Below, one piece after another: positions 33,962 to 44,221 of a DNA stretch of 64,000 nt. A model generated the notes under the pieces. It worked only from the letters and a program-made list of their open reading frames with translations, did not search any database and had not been told where the DNA came from. Position numbers and translations under genes: made by a program. The stretch lies in the NCBI GenBank assembly GCA_949130485.1, contig OX422185.1, positions 11,444,118 through 11,508,117 of the forward strand, read 5' to 3'. The DNA comes from Agelas oroides. Taxonomy: Eukaryota; Porifera; Demospongiae; Agelasida; Agelasidae. Positions within the stretch are counted from its first letter, which is position 1; each line of letters begins with the position of its first letter.

Positions 33962-34415
33962 GATCATCTATGGTATGTGAGTATTCCACGTACCAATTAA
34001 CTCTTTCTGGTCTGTGAGGTACTTTTGTAAACTGCATACAATCACAGTGTTTACAGACCCGCACTCAGTGATTCACCATCCAAGCTTCCATACTAGTAGT
34101 GTCAGCATTTTGTAGTTTTGTGCCTCGCCATCAGTATACTTCCAGAGACAAACACCTAGCAAGCAAAGTGTCTTTCATGTCTGATAAATGTACATACAAG
34201 GAGATGCGTACAAAACATTCCGACATACCATAGATGATGGAATACTCACATAATTATGCATGGGTCAAAGTTCACTAACTGATTTGTTTTTTGGCAGGTG
34301 AATGGAGAAACCTCCTAGAAAGAAGCGAAGAGCTGTGCAGCCACAGTATTATCGTGTTCTTGTTTCCCATTTAAGCTGAATTAGCTATCAAGGTAACGGT
34401 GGATCACGTGCACCA

Positions 34416-35166
34416 AGATGGACGCCCTACCAGAAGTGCTGCGAGTTGTGATTTCCGAAGCACTCACTTCTGGAAAGAAGCTGTCTTGGAGTGTCTGGGA
34501 CAACGGAGAAATAACTATATAGTGTGAAGCTGCTCTGGAAGCCAGAAGTGATCGATGCACCAATTCGGTTGGAAATTCCACCTCAACCGGCAACCTCAAT
34601 ATCGCACCTCGGACCTCGAGTACATATCAAAAAGAAATGCTCGTCTTCTAGCTGGAGAAGAAGTAAACAGCGGCTGAAAAACTTTCTGGAAAAGAAAAGC
34701 AGCCAGGAAAGGCAAAAGTACGGCACTGATGTTATTGGAAGAAGTCAGGAATCTAGCTCCGCCAGCTCCAATTAGTGCACCCCAACCGTTGGCACCTCTT
34801 CAGTCTCAATCCAGTGATGACCGAAAGGATGCGGACAGGAGCCCAGAGGATGCAGGTTTTAAAGGAGGTAATGAACTGTATCAGTCAGGTGACCCTGAGC
34901 ATGAAGAAGATGACCGCTCCCTTGGTGAGGTACTGCAAGGATCACGCAATATTGTGTATGAGGCCAAAGATGATACAACAGGTGTAAGCTTTGAAAAGAA
35001 TGGAGTGAAAGAATGGGTGCCAATTGTTGTGACTAACTATGGCAAGGAGCTAAGTGTGAAAGAAATGGAGAGATGCAAGAAAATTGTGTACTTTCAGAAT
35101 GAAAATGGTACCCAGTTCTCCATAAGGAAAGGAAAATGTCAGTTTCCCACACCAATTGCTAGATGA
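34416..35166 (+). pseudogene. Decayed transposon ORF
   Basis: Opens MDALPEVLRVVISEALTSGK, hits a stop near 34520, and continues in another frame with VKLLWKPEVIDAPIRLEIPP and a basic stretch (RRSKQRLKNFLEKK). A third, 145-aa frame at 34729-35166 is acidic, with WVPIVVTNYGKELSVKEMER. Frames are broken by at least two shifts. The LSW-basic layout recalls transposon-associated ORFs, but I cannot name the family. Confidence 0.45.
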
Positions 35167-35317
35167 ACTCGTTCACGGTTAAAATCAGAGACACCATAGT
35201 GTTACTTCTGTGTTGTGATAATTTTCAGTGTTTGTTGTGTACTGTGTTCTAGTCTCATGGGCCAAAGGTGGCTTGCTGTCCTAGGGACGAGACTTAAAAA
35301 GATTCATTCATTCATTC

Positions 35318-35497
35318 ATACCATAGATGATGGAATACTCACATACCATAGATTATGGAATACTCACATACCACAGATGATGGAATACTCACATACCATA
35401 GATGATTGAATACTCACATACCACAGATGATGGAATACTCACATACCACAGATGATGGAATACTCACATACCACAGATGATGGAATACTCACATACG
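35318..35497. repeat. 25-bp tandem repeat, about 7 copies
   Basis: Unit 'acataccacagatgatggaatactc' with a few substitutions (single copies also near 34240 and 33963). It amplifies the inner edge of the long-TIR element. Confidence 0.92.
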
Positions 35498-35722
35498 TAC
35501 CTGCCGTATTTTTGTGCTAGCTAGCTGCACTCAAGAGGAGACCAGATTAATGAAAAATCTTGGTCCCTCTAGCCACCACAGCTAGATTACATTTGTGCAT
35601 ACGTATTTCAAATTGTGCATCATTGACATAACCATGCAGAGCCTTTGCCCACGCATGACAGTCTGGGAACAAGAGTCATCTGTGCATGCACATACATTGA
35701 ACTATGAACATGTTATTAGCGT

Positions 35723-36123
35723 TACCGTATTTCCTTGATTTCTTCCCGCCCTTGAATTAACCCTGCATGCAAGCGCTCGCTTGAGCTGAAGAAAATTAAC
35801 TCTGCCCTCGAATAGTTCCTGCACGGTACGTTACACAGCCACACTCATTGCTGGCAACGAGGACGACTTGGACGACTCAGATTGCTTGTCTAGCTGGTCT
35901 GTACTCACACACTGTACTGCACTGTACGTACCTAGTATTTGTGCCGTACAAAGATGTCAGTCGTGTACATTTCGATGGCGCACGTGCGACTGGAGCGCAC
36001 GCTGGACTAGGCTGAAGTTAATTGAACCCGCCCTCGTTTTGTTCCTGCCCTCGTATTGTACCCGCGGGTAAGTACGGTCTGAAATTAATAGTACCCGCGG
36101 GAAGTAATCAAGGAAATACGGTA
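35723..36123. mobile_element. TA-flanked MITE, CCGTATTTCCTTGATT ends
   Basis: TACCGTATTTCCTTGATT at the left and AATCAAGGAAATACGGTA at the right; internal 'cccgcggg' and 'cctgccctcg' repeats. No ORF. Confidence 0.82.
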
Positions 36124-36757
36124 GTTATTGGATTTTTGGCACCAAAAATAAAGCGTGGAGGCCAATTTGGAACTGGTGAAGAACATCAAACTACACAGCA
36201 GGGTTATTGGAAGGGTTTTTGTAATGACGTCTTTGGTATGTCATGTTACTTCAAGAAAAGTTGGGCAAGAGCGCCCTTTTTCACCATTTATTCTGCTTTG
36301 TAGACCACTATTTACCGCAGCGGTGAATATGCTTCGTGTAACCCTAGAGCTTATTAATGCACATCTCCAGCTAGCGCACTTCATACTGGAGATTTTTGGT
36401 GAATAGTTGGCAGTAACACCCACTAGGGTTACTACAGGGTTGCCTGGCAACAAGGCTACATAGTAACCCACACATCTTTAACCAATTTTCAGTTATCTAC
36501 TGATATTTGGTATTATCATACGTCTAACTCACGCTAATGTATGGGGAGTCAATGGGGAAGCCTTGCAGCTGCACGCAGTTTATAATAAGCCGTATTTTTT
36601 ACTGCAAGTCACGCGAGAATCCATATCAGTACTGCGAGTCACGCGAGAATCCGTATCAGGTACTACAAGTCACGCAAGAATCTGTATCAGGTACTACAAG
36701 TCACGTGCGCTGCGTCTGAACGTGCAATGAAATCGAAGGTTCGTATGATAAAATCAT

Positions 36758-36903
36758 TATCACCATAGTACCAAGCTATACCGGGACAAATATCACGAGT
36801 TTGTTGCCGTTGGCATTGTTACTCGTGCTGCGCACTCGTAACAATACAGACGGCAACAAACTCGTGATATTTTCTGGTATAGCTTTGTACTATGGTGATA
36901 ATT
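36758..36903. mobile_element. Small foldback element
   Basis: 146-bp near-perfect palindrome: ATTATCACCATAGTACCAAG with its complement at the right; inner arms 'acaaactcgtgatatt'. Confidence 0.85.
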
Positions 36904-38004
36904 ATATAAACTCAGAACTTCGTCTATGTTCTACTTTTGTAGAAACAAACACAAAAAGTACTAGCACAAAAAGGGACTGTACACAGCAGCTCAGCATTGT
37001 TTTAGAAAATAAGTTTGGCTCAGTTAGTTATAGTTGACTGATTTTACCCCAAAAAAGTAGTTAGTTATAGTCTCAATTACTAGAACTCCAAAACCCCTTA
37101 CTGAAAGGTATTTAGTCATTGTCATAGAAGGCTGTACTGAAAGGTATTTAGTTAAACAACACAGCTGATGATGTACCGTATAATTTCTAATAATTTGTAC
37201 AAAAATTAATTTTCACATGGGGGTGTGTACGAATAAATAGAGTATTTGTACGAAGTGAATAGAAGAAAAATGGATGCAAGTTTTCAACACTAAGGAAACC
37301 TATCAGCAGGTACTATTGTAACTTTGGTTAGCTGCCATCATGTATAACAACTAGTACAAAGCTTCGATCTATGACTACATGCAGTGGCGTAGCCAGGATG
37401 AGCAAGTTACGTGGGCACAGATGGGCACACTCAGTGCGTACGTAACACACGTAAGTTTACGAGGCTCCACAACTTACACTTTACATAAAGATGTCAGTCG
37501 CACAAAGACCTCATAGCTGACACCGAAGAATGAACTTACAGCATGCTGTACAACATTTGCTGAACGTTAGTCTCGCGAGGCTTCACACAAATAAACCTGC
37601 AGGAACACACAGACTGACCCCCATCCCGGCTTATTTCGACATTGTCCCTGCCCGTACGATCAGAACCAAGAGCCAAAAGAACGTGTTTATTCCCACTTGT
37701 GGACGTTAGAAACGCTCTCATCATATTTGTGCCAAATTGGAGTGCTGTACGAACAATAGAATAATAATTTCGTTTTTACGTGTACGAATAAATTAGAGTA
37801 CGTAAAATTACCGGGGTTTTTCCCAGAAAAGGGGGGTGTACGAATTATTAGAAATTCTACAGTACATAGGTAGGCCTACAAAAAATACAATAAAAATGCA
37901 GTACTGTTTCAAGATACGTAAAACGCTTAAGATAGTCTAAAAAAAATATAAAAATTCAGTCGTCAAATGCAATTTGCTAAAACTTTACCAACTACAGTGT
38001 CCAA
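36904..38004 (-). other. 3' flank of array gene 3, split by an insertion
   Basis: Unit-type sequence (36905-37175 'aactcagaacttcgtc', 'agtactagcacaaaaaggga') resumes at 37865 ('catagg') after the element at 37176-37862. Confidence 0.65.
37176..37862. mobile_element. 687-bp TIR element inserted at a TA in the gene 3 3' flank
   Basis: Left CCGTATAATTTCTAATAATT, right AATTATTAGAAATTCTACAG, each bounded by TA. Removing the element and one TA restores 'gatgtacatagg', the sequence found uninterrupted behind genes 1, 2 and 6. This behaves like a Tc1/mariner-type non-autonomous insertion. Internal 'cagtggcgtagccagg' is a widespread transposon phrase. Confidence 0.85.
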
Positions 38005-39057
38005 TCAAACTAGCATCGCAAATATGGCACTGAGTCCAGTAACTGCCACAGATACATGCAGCAAGACAGAATAGGCAGAAGAGCTGTCAATGGTGTTCTG
38101 GCAAAATCCTGGGTTGCTCACTCCACACAGAGACCACAGCATACGGTTAGTAGTGCGATAATTTGAAGACTGAGGGTTATTGTACAGGTTGTTCAAACAG
38201 CAATCTGCACTCGTCTGGTACATATCGAGTGCAACCTTGCAAGAAACAGGGCAGGTTTCAGCGCTCGTAAAACACTCGTTCTGTACTTCATTTGCAAACT
38301 GAGATGCATTAGTTACAGCTTCAAAGCAGAAGCGCTCATACCTGTTCACACCACAGTTGTTAATTGCAGACTGTGCATTTTCTTCAAGGCTGCAGTTCCT
38401 CAAGATGTTGATGAACGGAGTCGTGTAGTCTGGGTTGCATGACAGTCTGTTGAGACGGTAGGAAAACTCTTGCTGAGAACAGATCATCTCATTTGGGCGT
38501 TGCACAAAACGCAAGGTACTTGAACAGTTATTGGGGGGTTGAAGGCCACAGGTTGACCACGGGTCTCCTCTTAGTTGTCGTCCTTGTCGAGCGTTAGTGA
38601 GTAAATAGTTAGCACAGCATCCAGTGCTGTCCCTAAGCAGCTGCAGTGAGTTGTTACAGGAGAATGAACTACAGATACTGGACCCAAATCTGAAACAGTT
38701 GGAGACAACTGAACTTGCACGTTGAGTTAAAGTAGTATTAAATCGTAATTCGTAACAAAATCCTCCTGCTTCATTACGACCACACTTTTGTTCCTCCCTC
38801 AGTGCTAGATCACTGCGGCCACACCCTGCGTACACATCCAGTAACTGCTGACCAATCGATACATTTTCACATGCAAGAGCTTCATTGCGACGCTGCAGTT
38901 CTGTGCTGGAGCAGGGTTCTTCTAGGTTTCTCACAGGTGGGAGAGGAACCTGACGCTTTTGAACTGACTTCACATTGCTAACACTGCTGCCATCAACATG
39001 GCTAATGCAGAACACAGCAGCCAACACGATCAGTGCTGTAGCCACAAAACACTTCAT
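38005..39057 (-). CDS. Array gene 3: secreted 24-Cys protein, predicted GPI-anchored
   Basis: 350 aa from MKCFVATALIVLAAVFCISH (an ATG at 39069 is also in frame). Propeptide end SVQKR before QVPLPP. Module 1 spacing is C-x13-C-x15-C-x12-C-x8-C-x19-C-x7-C-x4-C-x12-CC-x21-C-x7-C. Module 2 is x13, x14, x12, x8, x17, x6, x3, x12, CC, x23, x7. The match in both number and spacing shows internal duplication. The C-terminal tail IDSSSAYSVLLHVSVAV ends AMLV, as for a GPI signal. Its protein groups with genes 4 and 6, but its upstream DNA groups with gene 1. Confidence 0.9.
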   Translation of the reverse strand: MKCFVATALIVLAAVFCISHVDGSSVSNVKSVQKRQVPLPPVRNLEEPCSSTELQRRNEALACENVSIGQQLLDVYAGCGRSDLALREEQKCGRNEAGGFCYELRFNTTLTQRASSVVSNCFRFGSSICSSFSCNNSLQLLRDSTGCCANYLLTNARQGRQLRGDPWSTCGLQPPNNCSSTLRFVQRPNEMICSQQEFSYRLNRLSCNPDYTTPFINILRNCSLEENAQSAINNCGVNRYERFCFEAVTNASQFANEVQNECFTSAETCPVSCKVALDMYQTSADCCLNNLYNNPQSSNYRTTNRMLWSLCGVSNPGFCQNTIDSSSAYSVLLHVSVAVTGLSAIFAMLV

Positions 39058-39121
39058 TTTTGCACTCAATACGAACTATGAAAGCCTCAAACACTAACTT
39101 GTTGTGTAGTGCTCACTGCTT

Positions 39122-39129
39122 CTTTTATA
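39122..39129 (-). promoter_or_regulatory. TATA box of array gene 3
   Basis: TATAAAAG, 65 bp before the ATG, with AAGCAGTGAGCAC following as in gene 1. Confidence 0.75.
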
Positions 39130-40190
39130 CCTACACTAGGAATCTTCTAGCAAAAGTGCGGTTGAACAACTACTACAATAAGCCCACACACCTATTTTAA
39201 TATGTGGGACTAATTTTACAACTACATAACAGTGATGACTAAAACCACAACCCCATTTACCAAGACCATCCTCCCCCACCTTACTAATTTAAAGTACACC
39301 CAAACAGGAAAGTAGTACTCTACAGAGAAAGAGTACAAGTCACCTGCGTGCATGCCATGAGCAACAGCATGCAACACTGCTGCTTGCATACACTTATAGA
39401 ACACTTGCACGTGCACTTGGTACTTTCAAGGGTTAGCATGTGCAGTTGGTAATCTTAGGGAGATTAGCTGCTGGCTGATAAGTTAAAACTCTACAGTAAT
39501 TAAATGGGAAACTTCCAATCGTTAAATAATCGTGACATTGCAAATTCTCTATCAAACACTACAATTCAATATATAATGTAGTAAGATGCTGAGACTATGG
39601 GAATTAGGTGATTTAGAAACTCAAGGGCCCTGGGCTGTAACATCCCAAGCAGAGTGAGGGTGCTACTAAGGGCCAGATGGATTCCATAAATTGTGAAGTT
39701 TCCATTGGTTGAAGCATCTAAGTTATTTAGAGAATAGGAAATCATTGATGAACGATGAATTTTAGTGATTCAGCACTCGAACAGTGTGACATCAAATACA
39801 ATACTGTCCCCTGCAGATCAAACTTGTCTGCATCCACAATAGATCTGCTTGGTTCCAGCCAGATTTCATGAAAGACCACACCTTCTAACAAACTCCACCC
39901 CAGTTTAGCTGTATATACAGAAGAATGTACACAGATAATATACCATACGTATATAAACTCACTACTGTAGGGCTTGCTCGGGCTTGCCCCAATTACTGAC
40001 CATCTATCTCAACAAGTAGTACAACTCAATTTCAGACACCATTTTCTAACCCCCTGAGAGATCAAATTACGTACATCCCCATGGAAAGGTATAGTATAGC
40101 AAGTATAGCACCATTACCGTGCTCACATTTTGAGGATATTGGCCATTCTCTCAGAGAGGAGAACCACACATGAAGGCAGTTGTCAGTCAA
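39130..40190. other. Upstream region of gene 3 and spacer
   Basis: 39141-39460 resembles the gene 1 upstream region (e.g. 'caaaagtgcggttgaacaac'). 39590-39740 is a degraded relative of the 27242 hairpin region. No ORF is supported. Confidence 0.55.
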
Positions 40191-40194
40191 GTAC

Positions 40195-40562
40195 ATGTAG
40201 CTGGAAAATTTGATGGGGAATTAAATTTTGCAGTTTGGCGGTCAGGGTTGAAACCACCAAATTAAAATCTGCCAATACTGCCAATGATGTAATGCATGCA
40301 GTAGCGCTCTTGGCCCAGTCCGGCGCCCCTCTACGCAGCTGTACATGTAGCTAGCTCACGCTAGCACGCTACCAGTTTTATTTCTTGTAAATTTGCGAAC
40401 TCATGGCTTTGTTCAAGTGCCTCAAGTGAGAGATGACAACACTCCTTGATAAACAGACCTGAGACGCCACCGCCAAAATTAAATTCTGCCAATTTTTTTT
40501 ACAGTCGGTTTGGGGCCAAACCGCCAAATTTAAGGACCGCCAACATTTCCGGCTATACGGTA
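40195..40562. mobile_element. MITE, GGCGGTTTGG family, copy 1
   Basis: Left 'ggaaaatttgatggggaatt', right 'ccaacatttccggctatacggta'. It shares inverted 'ggcggt' blocks and 'ttacaagaaa/tttcttgtaaat' with copies at 43833-44221 and 59016-59335. Confidence 0.7.
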
Positions 40563-40669
40563 TTTACAGGTCAAGCACCATAGCTGACAACTATGTATAC
40601 ACAAGCACTCTTGTGGCTTTTCAACCCGGATCTTTTTCTTTACACTTGGGGTGTAATTTTTTCACATCG

Positions 40670-41036
40670 GCCTGGCAACAAGGCTACATGTAACCTACGT
40701 ATGTTCAACTAATTTTCAGTTGACTTGCTGACATTTGGTAAACTCAGAACTTGTCTATGTACGAGTACTTCTGCCCAACATTTGCCAGCAACGAATTCAA
40801 CCTACAATGACAATGGGAATTTGACAGTGACCAAACTTTAATTGCATGTCATAAATTTGAGGATGTACAATTTCTTTTTAAACTACTGATGATCCGAGTT
40901 ACGACTTTTTTGAGTGATTCTGTCATTCACAAGTAGACGAACAAGAATCTCTAGAAGATGCAAGACCACTTCCACCATGAATAATAGCTTGGAGTAAAAA
41001 AACTCGATTCAGTACCAAAGGAGATACAGGTCAAGC
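40670..41036 (-). pseudogene. Orphan 3'-flank fragment of an array unit
   Basis: 'caacaaggctacatgtaacc', 'cttgctgacatttggtaaac' and 'aacttgtctatgta' match unit 3' flanks; 'ctagaagatgcaagac' matches 47470-47490. No coding part is present before the next unit. Confidence 0.6.
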
Positions 41037-41037
41037 T

Positions 41038-41113
41038 TAGCCTCATTCCCACGCTCTCCCCACACACGGACTGCAAGTGATGGAAAGCAGGGCGGGGCCT
41101 GGGAATGAGGCTA
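41038..41113. mobile_element. Small GCCTCATTCCC foldback MITE
   Basis: TAGCCTCATTCCCACGC and GGGGCCTGGGAATGAGGCTA form a short hairpin. Confidence 0.75.
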
Positions 41114-41136
41114 TGTCAAGCTTGCTTTGTAGATTT

Positions 41137-41500
41137 TAGCCTCATTCCCAGGCTCTCCGGAACGCGAAATGTACACGTGTGGAGAGCCTGGTATCTTTTC
41201 TACATAAGCATGACGTAATCGAAATAGGACTAAAACAGAAAGGCAACGTTTTGCACGTTTTTCAACCAACGTTCAACGCTCGGTGTGTATGATATTCAAT
41301 CCCCGATAACTAGATACATGTAGTAAGTTGGCCGCTACCTTTGCTCTTTTCCCTGTTCTGAGTCTCGGGTACGCCCACGCACAATTAAGGTCTTTCTACC
41401 GCCTTTCTATCTTTCTCGCGTGAGAATAAATACCAGGCTCTCTCCGCATGTACAACTTCAGTATCACATTCCAGAGCAGAGGAGCCTGGGAACGAGGCTA
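41137..41500. mobile_element. GCCTCRTTCCCAGGCTCTCC-type TIR element
   Basis: Left TAGCCTCATTCCCAGGCTCT, right AGGAGCCTGGGAACGAGGCTA without its last base; inner inverted arms around 'gagagcctggtatc' and 'taccaggctctctcc'. Confidence 0.8.
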
Positions 41501-41619
41501 GTAGATTTAGTGGCATTTGACTTGTGGATGAAACTGGTGAAGTGTAGCACAAGGAAAATGAAGAACTGTAGAACATGCACAAAAGCCAAAGCCTGCTTCT
41601 TATATATCTTGAAAGAGTC

Positions 41620-41970
41620 TGGAGACAAGGCTACTTGGTGACCTGCAACATTTAAATTACACTTTCAGTCGGCCTGCTGATATTTGGTGAACTCAGATGT
41701 TGTCTATGTACCAGTACTTTTTGTAGAAACATACACTATAAAAGCACTAGCACAAAATCAGACTGCACTCAGCTATTGATGTATATACATTGGCTTACAA
41801 AAGTAATAGAGAAAAAGTTCAAAGCACCGCAGACCTACAAAAAAGGGCTTAAAAGCTAAGTGTCTAACAGCATTGAAAAATTGCAATTACATGCAATAAT
41901 AATGTGTGCAAAAAAAAAATCCAGTTGTAAAGGTGATTTGCTAAAAGCTACAAGTAGCTACAGTGTCCAA
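41620..41970 (-). other. 3' flank of array gene 4
   Basis: Unit-type blocks 'gacaaggctacttggtgac', 'tttggtgaactcagatg', 'aaaagcactagcacaaaa', then 'acagtgtccaatcaaacc' at the stop. Confidence 0.6.
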
Positions 41971-43029
41971 TCAAACCAGCATTGCAATAATGGCACTAAG
42001 CCCAGTGACAGCCACAGAGACTTGCAGCAAGACAGAATAGGCAGAAGAGCTGTCAATGGTGTTACGGCAAAATCCTGGGCTGCTTATTCCACACAAGGAC
42101 CACAGCAAATGATTGGTAGTGCGAGAATTTGAGGCACTAGTACGAGTGTTATTGTACAGGTTGTTTAAACAGCAGTCTACACCAGTCCGGTACCTATCAA
42201 GTACAACCTTGCAGCTAAGAGGACAAGTCTCAGCCCTTGGACTCGAACTTGGAAAACATTCATTCTGTACTTCGCTTATTAACCGAGATGCATTGGCTTG
42301 AGCTTCAGAACAGAAGCGTTCGTACCTGTTCACACCGCAATTGTTAATTGTAGCTTGTGCATTTTCTTCAAGGTTGCAGTTTCTCATGATGTTGATGAAT
42401 GGAGTCGTGTAGTCTGGGCTGCAAGACAGTCTGGTGAGACGGTAGGTTAGTTCTTGCTGAGAACAGACCATCTCATTCGGGCGTTGCACAAAACGCAAGG
42501 TACTTGAACAGTTATTGGGGGGCTGGAGACCACAGGTTGACCATGGGTCTCCCATGAGTTGTCGTCCTTGTCGAGCATTTGTGATTAAATAGTTAGCACA
42601 GCAGCCAGTGCTGTCCCTAAGTTGCTGCAATGAATTGTTACAGGAGAAACTGCAGAACGTACTCCCAAATCTGAAACAGTTGGAAACAACTGAACTTGCA
42701 CGTTGAGATAAAGTAGTATTAAATCGTAATTCGTAACAAAATCCTCCTGTCTCATTACGACCACACTTTTGTTCCTCGCTCAGTGCTAGATCATTGCGGC
42801 CACACCCTGCGTAGACATCCAGTAACTGCTGACCAATCGATACATTTTCACATGCAAGAGCGTCATTGCGACGTTGCAGCTCTGTGTTGGAGCAGGGTTC
42901 ATCTAGGTTTCTCACAGGCGGGAGAGGAACCTGACGCTTTTCAACTGAGTTCACATTGCTAGCTCTGCTGCCATCAACATGGCTGATGCAGAACACAGTA
43001 GCCAACACTATCAGTGCTGTAGCTTTCAT
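41971..43029 (-). CDS. Array gene 4: secreted 24-Cys protein, predicted GPI-anchored
   Basis: 352 aa, starting MKATALIVLATVFCISHVDG; it lacks the three residues CFV present after MK in most paralogues, so its signal peptide is slightly shorter. Propeptide end SVEKR before QVPLPP. All 24 cysteines are present; module 2 has a small insertion (CFPSSSPRAETC). Module 1 carries FRFGSTFCSFSCNNSLQQLR, close to gene 3. The GPI-type tail is intact. The upstream DNA pairs with gene 5 instead of gene 3. Confidence 0.9.
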   Translation of the reverse strand: MKATALIVLATVFCISHVDGSRASNVNSVEKRQVPLPPVRNLDEPCSNTELQRRNDALACENVSIGQQLLDVYAGCGRNDLALSEEQKCGRNETGGFCYELRFNTTLSQRASSVVSNCFRFGSTFCSFSCNNSLQQLRDSTGCCANYLITNARQGRQLMGDPWSTCGLQPPNNCSSTLRFVQRPNEMVCSQQELTYRLTRLSCSPDYTTPFINIMRNCNLEENAQATINNCGVNRYERFCSEAQANASRLISEVQNECFPSSSPRAETCPLSCKVVLDRYRTGVDCCLNNLYNNTRTSASNSRTTNHLLWSLCGISSPGFCRNTIDSSSAYSVLLQVSVAVTGLSAIIAMLV

Positions 43030-43114
43030 TTTCGTGCTCAGAATCAGAATACAAAATCACATACGTAGGCTTCCAATAGCAACTTGCTGTGTGGTACGTC
43101 TGCACTCACTGCTT

Positions 43115-43122
43115 CTTATATA
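43115..43122 (-). promoter_or_regulatory. TATA box of array gene 4
   Basis: TATATAAG, 86 bp before the ATG, followed by AAGCAGTGAGTGCAGACGTA; the same string is at gene 5. Confidence 0.75.
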
Positions 43123-43832
43123 CCACTAAAGGAATCCACTAGCAATGTGGGACTGGCACCATGAATCTTATAACTACCCCCCAAAAAGTACCCTGTGGTT
43201 GAGCAGCCTTTGAACTCAAGGAAAAGCATACCTTCCACTATGTTTATTCTTTTTTGGGGCCAATCCTTGGTGGTCAAACAGGAGCAACAACTTGCCACCT
43301 TCAGGTATAACCTGTTTGCACCAAGATGATTGAAATTCCATTCTTCTCTAGTACAAACATATTACATACGAGGAGAGGTTTTCTGGCTTTAAATGTTAAA
43401 GTATTGACGGTAACAATACTGAGTGTGCATGATGCAACCAAGGCTAACACATATCCATACTTCTCCATGTACAACATCTGCACACATTAAAATCTGCTAT
43501 GTGAGATGTGAGATGGGTAGATCTACTAGAAGAATGTATTGTGAGTGAGCGTGAGCAAGTTGCATTACCAATGTGGCCTACCAATGTGGCCTACCAATGT
43601 GGCTGAGGAACTACTGGAACAAGGAATGTTTAAAAGACTTGTCTTCGCATGACTTGGTATATGTCAAAGTGACCTGACAGACTGACAGATGGACAAACCA
43701 ATTGCTTAAAACCACTTTGCACACGCACACACAAAGTAACTATACCCCTCCATGAACAACATTGCTGCCTCTTTAAAACACTTAAATTACTTTAACCATA
43801 TTTTAGATCATCTCATTTGTATCAGTAGAACA

Positions 43833-44221
43833 TACTGTATAGCCGAAAATATTGGCGGTCGCTAAATTTGGCGGTTTGGCCCCAAACCAAGGGTAAAAAA
43901 ATATTGGCAGAATTTAAATTTGGCGGTGGCGCCTCGCAGTGCATTGCAGCATCATAAACATTTAAGTACTTGAAGAAAGCCGTGAATTCGTAAATTTACA
44001 AGAAACATAACTGGCAGCGTCCTAGCGCCAAGCTAGCTACATGTACAGCTCGCGTAGAGGGGCACCGGGTGGAGCCAAGAGCGCTACTGCATGTGTTACG
44101 TCATTATGCTGCGGCCGAAAATTATATTGGCAGATTTTAATTTGGCGGTTTCAACCCCAACCGCCAAACCACCAAATTTAATTCCCCGTCAAATTTTCCG
44201 GCTGTACGGTATTATCCAAAA
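43833..44221. mobile_element. MITE, GGCGGTTTGG family, copy 2
   Basis: Left TACTGTATAGCCGAAAATAT, right 'aaattttccggctgtacggta'. It is the best-bounded copy of the family. Confidence 0.78.

Larger units (their letters stand above)
33354..35675 (+). mobile_element. 2.3-kb element with about 190-bp terminal inverted repeats
   Basis: Left arm 33354-33545 (AGTCTTGTTCCCAGACTGTC) is the inverted copy of 35495-35675 (GACAGTCTGGGAACAAGA). Inside are a nested CACTG-type MITE, a decayed two-frame ORF and a 25-bp tandem repeat made of a subterminal sequence. Superfamily unknown. Confidence 0.75.
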
